Positions 62,449-64,000 of a stretch of DNA of 64,000 bases are shown here, piece by piece. Under the pieces are notes generated by a model. The model ran no database searches. It saw only the letters and a program-made list of their open reading frames with translations, and had not been told where the DNA came from. The DNA is from Rhodopseudomonas palustris (GTDB lineage Bacteria > Pseudomonadota > Alphaproteobacteria > Rhizobiales > Xanthobacteraceae). A program made the position numbers and the translations under genes. The number at the start of each line of letters is the position of its first letter. The first letter of the stretch is position 1. The stretch spans positions 20,007-84,006 of the forward strand of contig NZ_QYYD01000024.1 of NCBI RefSeq assembly GCF_003591005.1, written 5' to 3'.

Positions 62449-63150
62449 ATGCGCGTATTGCTGATTGAAGATGACAGCGCAACCGCGCAGTCGATCGAAT
62501 TGATGCTCAAATCCGAGAGTTTCAATGTCTACACGACAGATCTCGGTGAAGAAGGCGTCGACCTCGGCAAATTGTACGACTACGACATCATCCTGCTCGA
62601 TCTGAACCTGCCGGACATGTCCGGCTACGATGTTCTCAAGCAGCTGCGCGTTTCCAAGATCAAGACTCCGATCCTGATCCTGTCCGGCCTCGCCGGCATC
62701 GAGGACAAGGTGAAGGGTCTCGGCGTCGGCGCCGACGACTACATGACCAAGCCGTTCCACAAGGACGAGCTGGTCGCCCGCATCCACGCTATCGTTCGCC
62801 GCTCGAAGGGCCATGCCCAGTCGGTGATCCAGACCGGCGACCTCGTCGTCAATCTCGACACCAAGACGGTCGAAGTCGGTGGCCAGCGCGTGCATCTGAC
62901 CGGCAAGGAATATCAGATGCTGGAGCTGCTCAGCTTGCGCAAGGGCACCACGCTGACCAAGGAAATGTTCCTCAACCATCTCTACGGGGGCATGGACGAG
63001 CCCGAGCTGAAGATCATCGACGTCTTCATCTGCAAGCTGCGCAAGAAGCTGGCTAACGCTTCCGACGGCCGCAACTTCATCGAGACGGTGTGGGGCCGCG
63101 GCTACGTGCTGCGCGAGCCGACCGAAGACGACGTCCGCATCCCGGCCTGA
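62449..63150 (+). CDS. ctrA: Cell-cycle response regulator CtrA
   Basis: Two-component response regulator of 233 aa, OmpR/PhoB class. Its receiver domain has the phospho-acceptor Asp51 in [17 protein letters not shown], and its C-terminal winged helix has [19 protein letters not shown]. Near-identity in memory to alphaproteobacterial CtrA makes the name secure. It controls cell-cycle, flagellar and division genes. The ATG at 62449 follows AGGGGA. A strong terminator follows. The C-terminal tail EDDVRIPA is typical of this lineage. Confidence 0.97.
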   Translation: MRVLLIEDDSATAQSIELMLKSESFNVYTTDLGEEGVDLGKLYDYDIILLDLNLPDMSGYDVLKQLRVSKIKTPILILSGLAGIEDKVKGLGVGADDYMTKPFHKDELVARIHAIVRRSKGHAQSVIQTGDLVVNLDTKTVEVGGQRVHLTGKEYQMLELLSLRKGTTLTKEMFLNHLYGGMDEPELKIIDVFICKLRKKLANASDGRNFIETVWGRGYVLREPTEDDVRIPA

Positions 63151-63195
63151 TTGCCTTCTACTGAGTGCGCCTCGCGCTCACCCGAGAGCCTCCAG

Positions 63196-63220
63196 CCCCG
63201 CCAGTAATGGCGGGGTTTTT
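63196..63220 (+). terminator. Rho-independent terminator of ctrA
   Basis: CCCCGCC (63196-63202) and GGCGGGG (63209-63215) form a perfect stem with a 6-nt loop, then TTTTT. It lies 46 bp after the ctrA stop. Confidence 0.88.
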
Positions 63221-63239
63221 GTTTGGCGCGTCCTCTCCC

Positions 63240-63931
63240 CGTCATTCCGGGCGCGCGCCCTTTGCGCGAACCCGGAATCTCGAAGTTGGGGAAACGACGG
63301 AGTCGCAGAACGTTGCGAGATTCCGGGTTCGCGAACTACGTTCGCGCCCCGGAATGACAGCGCTTGGGGCTGGCGCGTGTTGACCGATGGGCCTCGACGC
63401 TTTAAGCGCCCTCTCCCCCTCCCCGCAACGTCATTCCGGGGCGCGCGCTCTTTGCGCGCGAACCCGGAATCTCAAAGTCGGGGAAACGACAGAGTCGCAG
63501 AACGTTGCGAGATTCCGGGTTCGCGAACTACGTTCGCGCCCCGGAATGACGGTGCTTGTGGCTGGCGCGTGTTGACCGATGTGCCTCGACGCTTTAAGCG
63601 CCCTCTCCCCCTCCCCGCAACGTCATTCCGGGGCGCGCGCTCTTGCGCGCGAACCCGGAATCTCGAAGTCGGGGAAACGACGGAGTCGCAGAACGTTGCG
63701 AGATTCCGGGTTCGCGAACTGCGTTCGCGCCCCGGAATGACAGCGCTTGGGGCTGGCGCGTGTTGACCGATGTGCCTCGACGCTCCAAGCGCCCTCTTCC
63801 CTCCCCCGCGACGTCATTCCGGGGCGCGCGCTCTTGCGCGCGAACCCGGAATCTCGAAGTCGGGGAAACGACGGAGCCGCAGAACGTTGCGAGATTCCGG
63901 GTTCGCGAACTGCGTTCGCGCCCCGGAATGA
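63240..63931. repeat. Tandem array of four ~190-bp palindromic units
   Basis: Copies begin at 63240, 63429, 63621 and 63812, so the period is 189-192 bp. Each unit is itself an inverted repeat: CGTCATTCCGGGGCGCGCGC at one end, with CGAACCCGGAATCT and GAGATTCCGGGTTCGCG in the middle, and CGCCCCGGAATGA at the other end. Between them a shared spacer contains GCGTGTTGACCGATG and a CCCTCTCCCCCTCCCC run. Open frames through the array are by-products of the repeats; no gene is supported from 63151 to 64000. Confidence 0.9.
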
Positions 63932-64000
63932 TGGGGTGGACGGCCCCCGAACGGCATCGATGTGCCAGACTGAGGTTGTCGTAACTTCAGACGAGGGAGC

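Noticed and set aside
63240..63931. CRISPR array
   Set aside because: The ~190-bp units are palindromic, the spacers are identical rather than unique, and no cas gene is present.

Overview
The window is GC-rich and looks like an alphaproteobacterial chromosome of the Rhodopseudomonas/Bradyrhizobium group. The evidence is a ctrA gene beside fliI, fliJ and flhA, CtrA-type promoter boxes, 90-bp palindromic repeats of the kind common in that family, and tightly packed Liv-type ABC transporters. The species assignment is an inference from gene content only.

Positions 1-11.2 kb: catabolic module 1. A minus-strand run encodes a Liv transporter (livH-livM-livG-livF), a creatininase-family hydrolase, a YtcJ-type amidohydrolase, an isochorismatase-type hydrolase, a GntR regulator and a Liv binding protein. 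Divergent from it are a LigB/LigA-type extradiol dioxygenase and an ACMSD-like amidohydrolase. A perfect 9-bp-arm palindrome lies in the divergent promoter region.

Positions 11.3-37.1 kb: catabolic module 2, the most interesting part. It holds a fused FO synthase (fbiC; coenzyme F420 biosynthesis), an F420:NADP oxidoreductase, two luciferase-like (LLM) F420-type oxidoreductases, a CO-dehydrogenase-like molybdenum hydroxylase, a RidA protein, a threonine-synthase-like PLP enzyme, an M24 hydrolase and two complete Liv transporters (one with LivM fused to LivG). An IclR regulator sits in the middle. Five promoters, including that of fbiC, carry a TTGAC-type -35 box followed 35-42 nt downstream by a GTTTCA-N5-TGAAAC palindrome or a close variant. 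I read this as one inducible regulon that couples F420 precursor synthesis to breakdown of an imported, probably nitrogen-containing, compound. A dadA-like gene with an Lrp regulator is embedded here.

Positions 37.6-46.2 kb: catabolic module 3. It contains an aromatic-acid MFS transporter, a VanA/VanB-like Rieske oxygenase and reductase, an atypical SDR, a solute-binding-fold protein without a signal peptide, a second LigA/LigB pair, an amidase and a MarR regulator. A 10-bp motif recurs upstream of the two operons.

Positions 46.8-54.6 kb: a CAT-anticodon tRNA, an orphan Liv binding protein, an SDR, an orphan Rieske oxygenase, a GntR/UTRA regulator, an AT-rich ORF of foreign character, a SnoaL-like protein and an MFS transporter.

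Positions 54.8-64 kb: more conserved core. A methyltransferase, flhA, a small membrane protein, an ECF sigma/anti-sigma pair, fliJ, fliI and ctrA, then a tandem array of four ~190-bp palindromic units.
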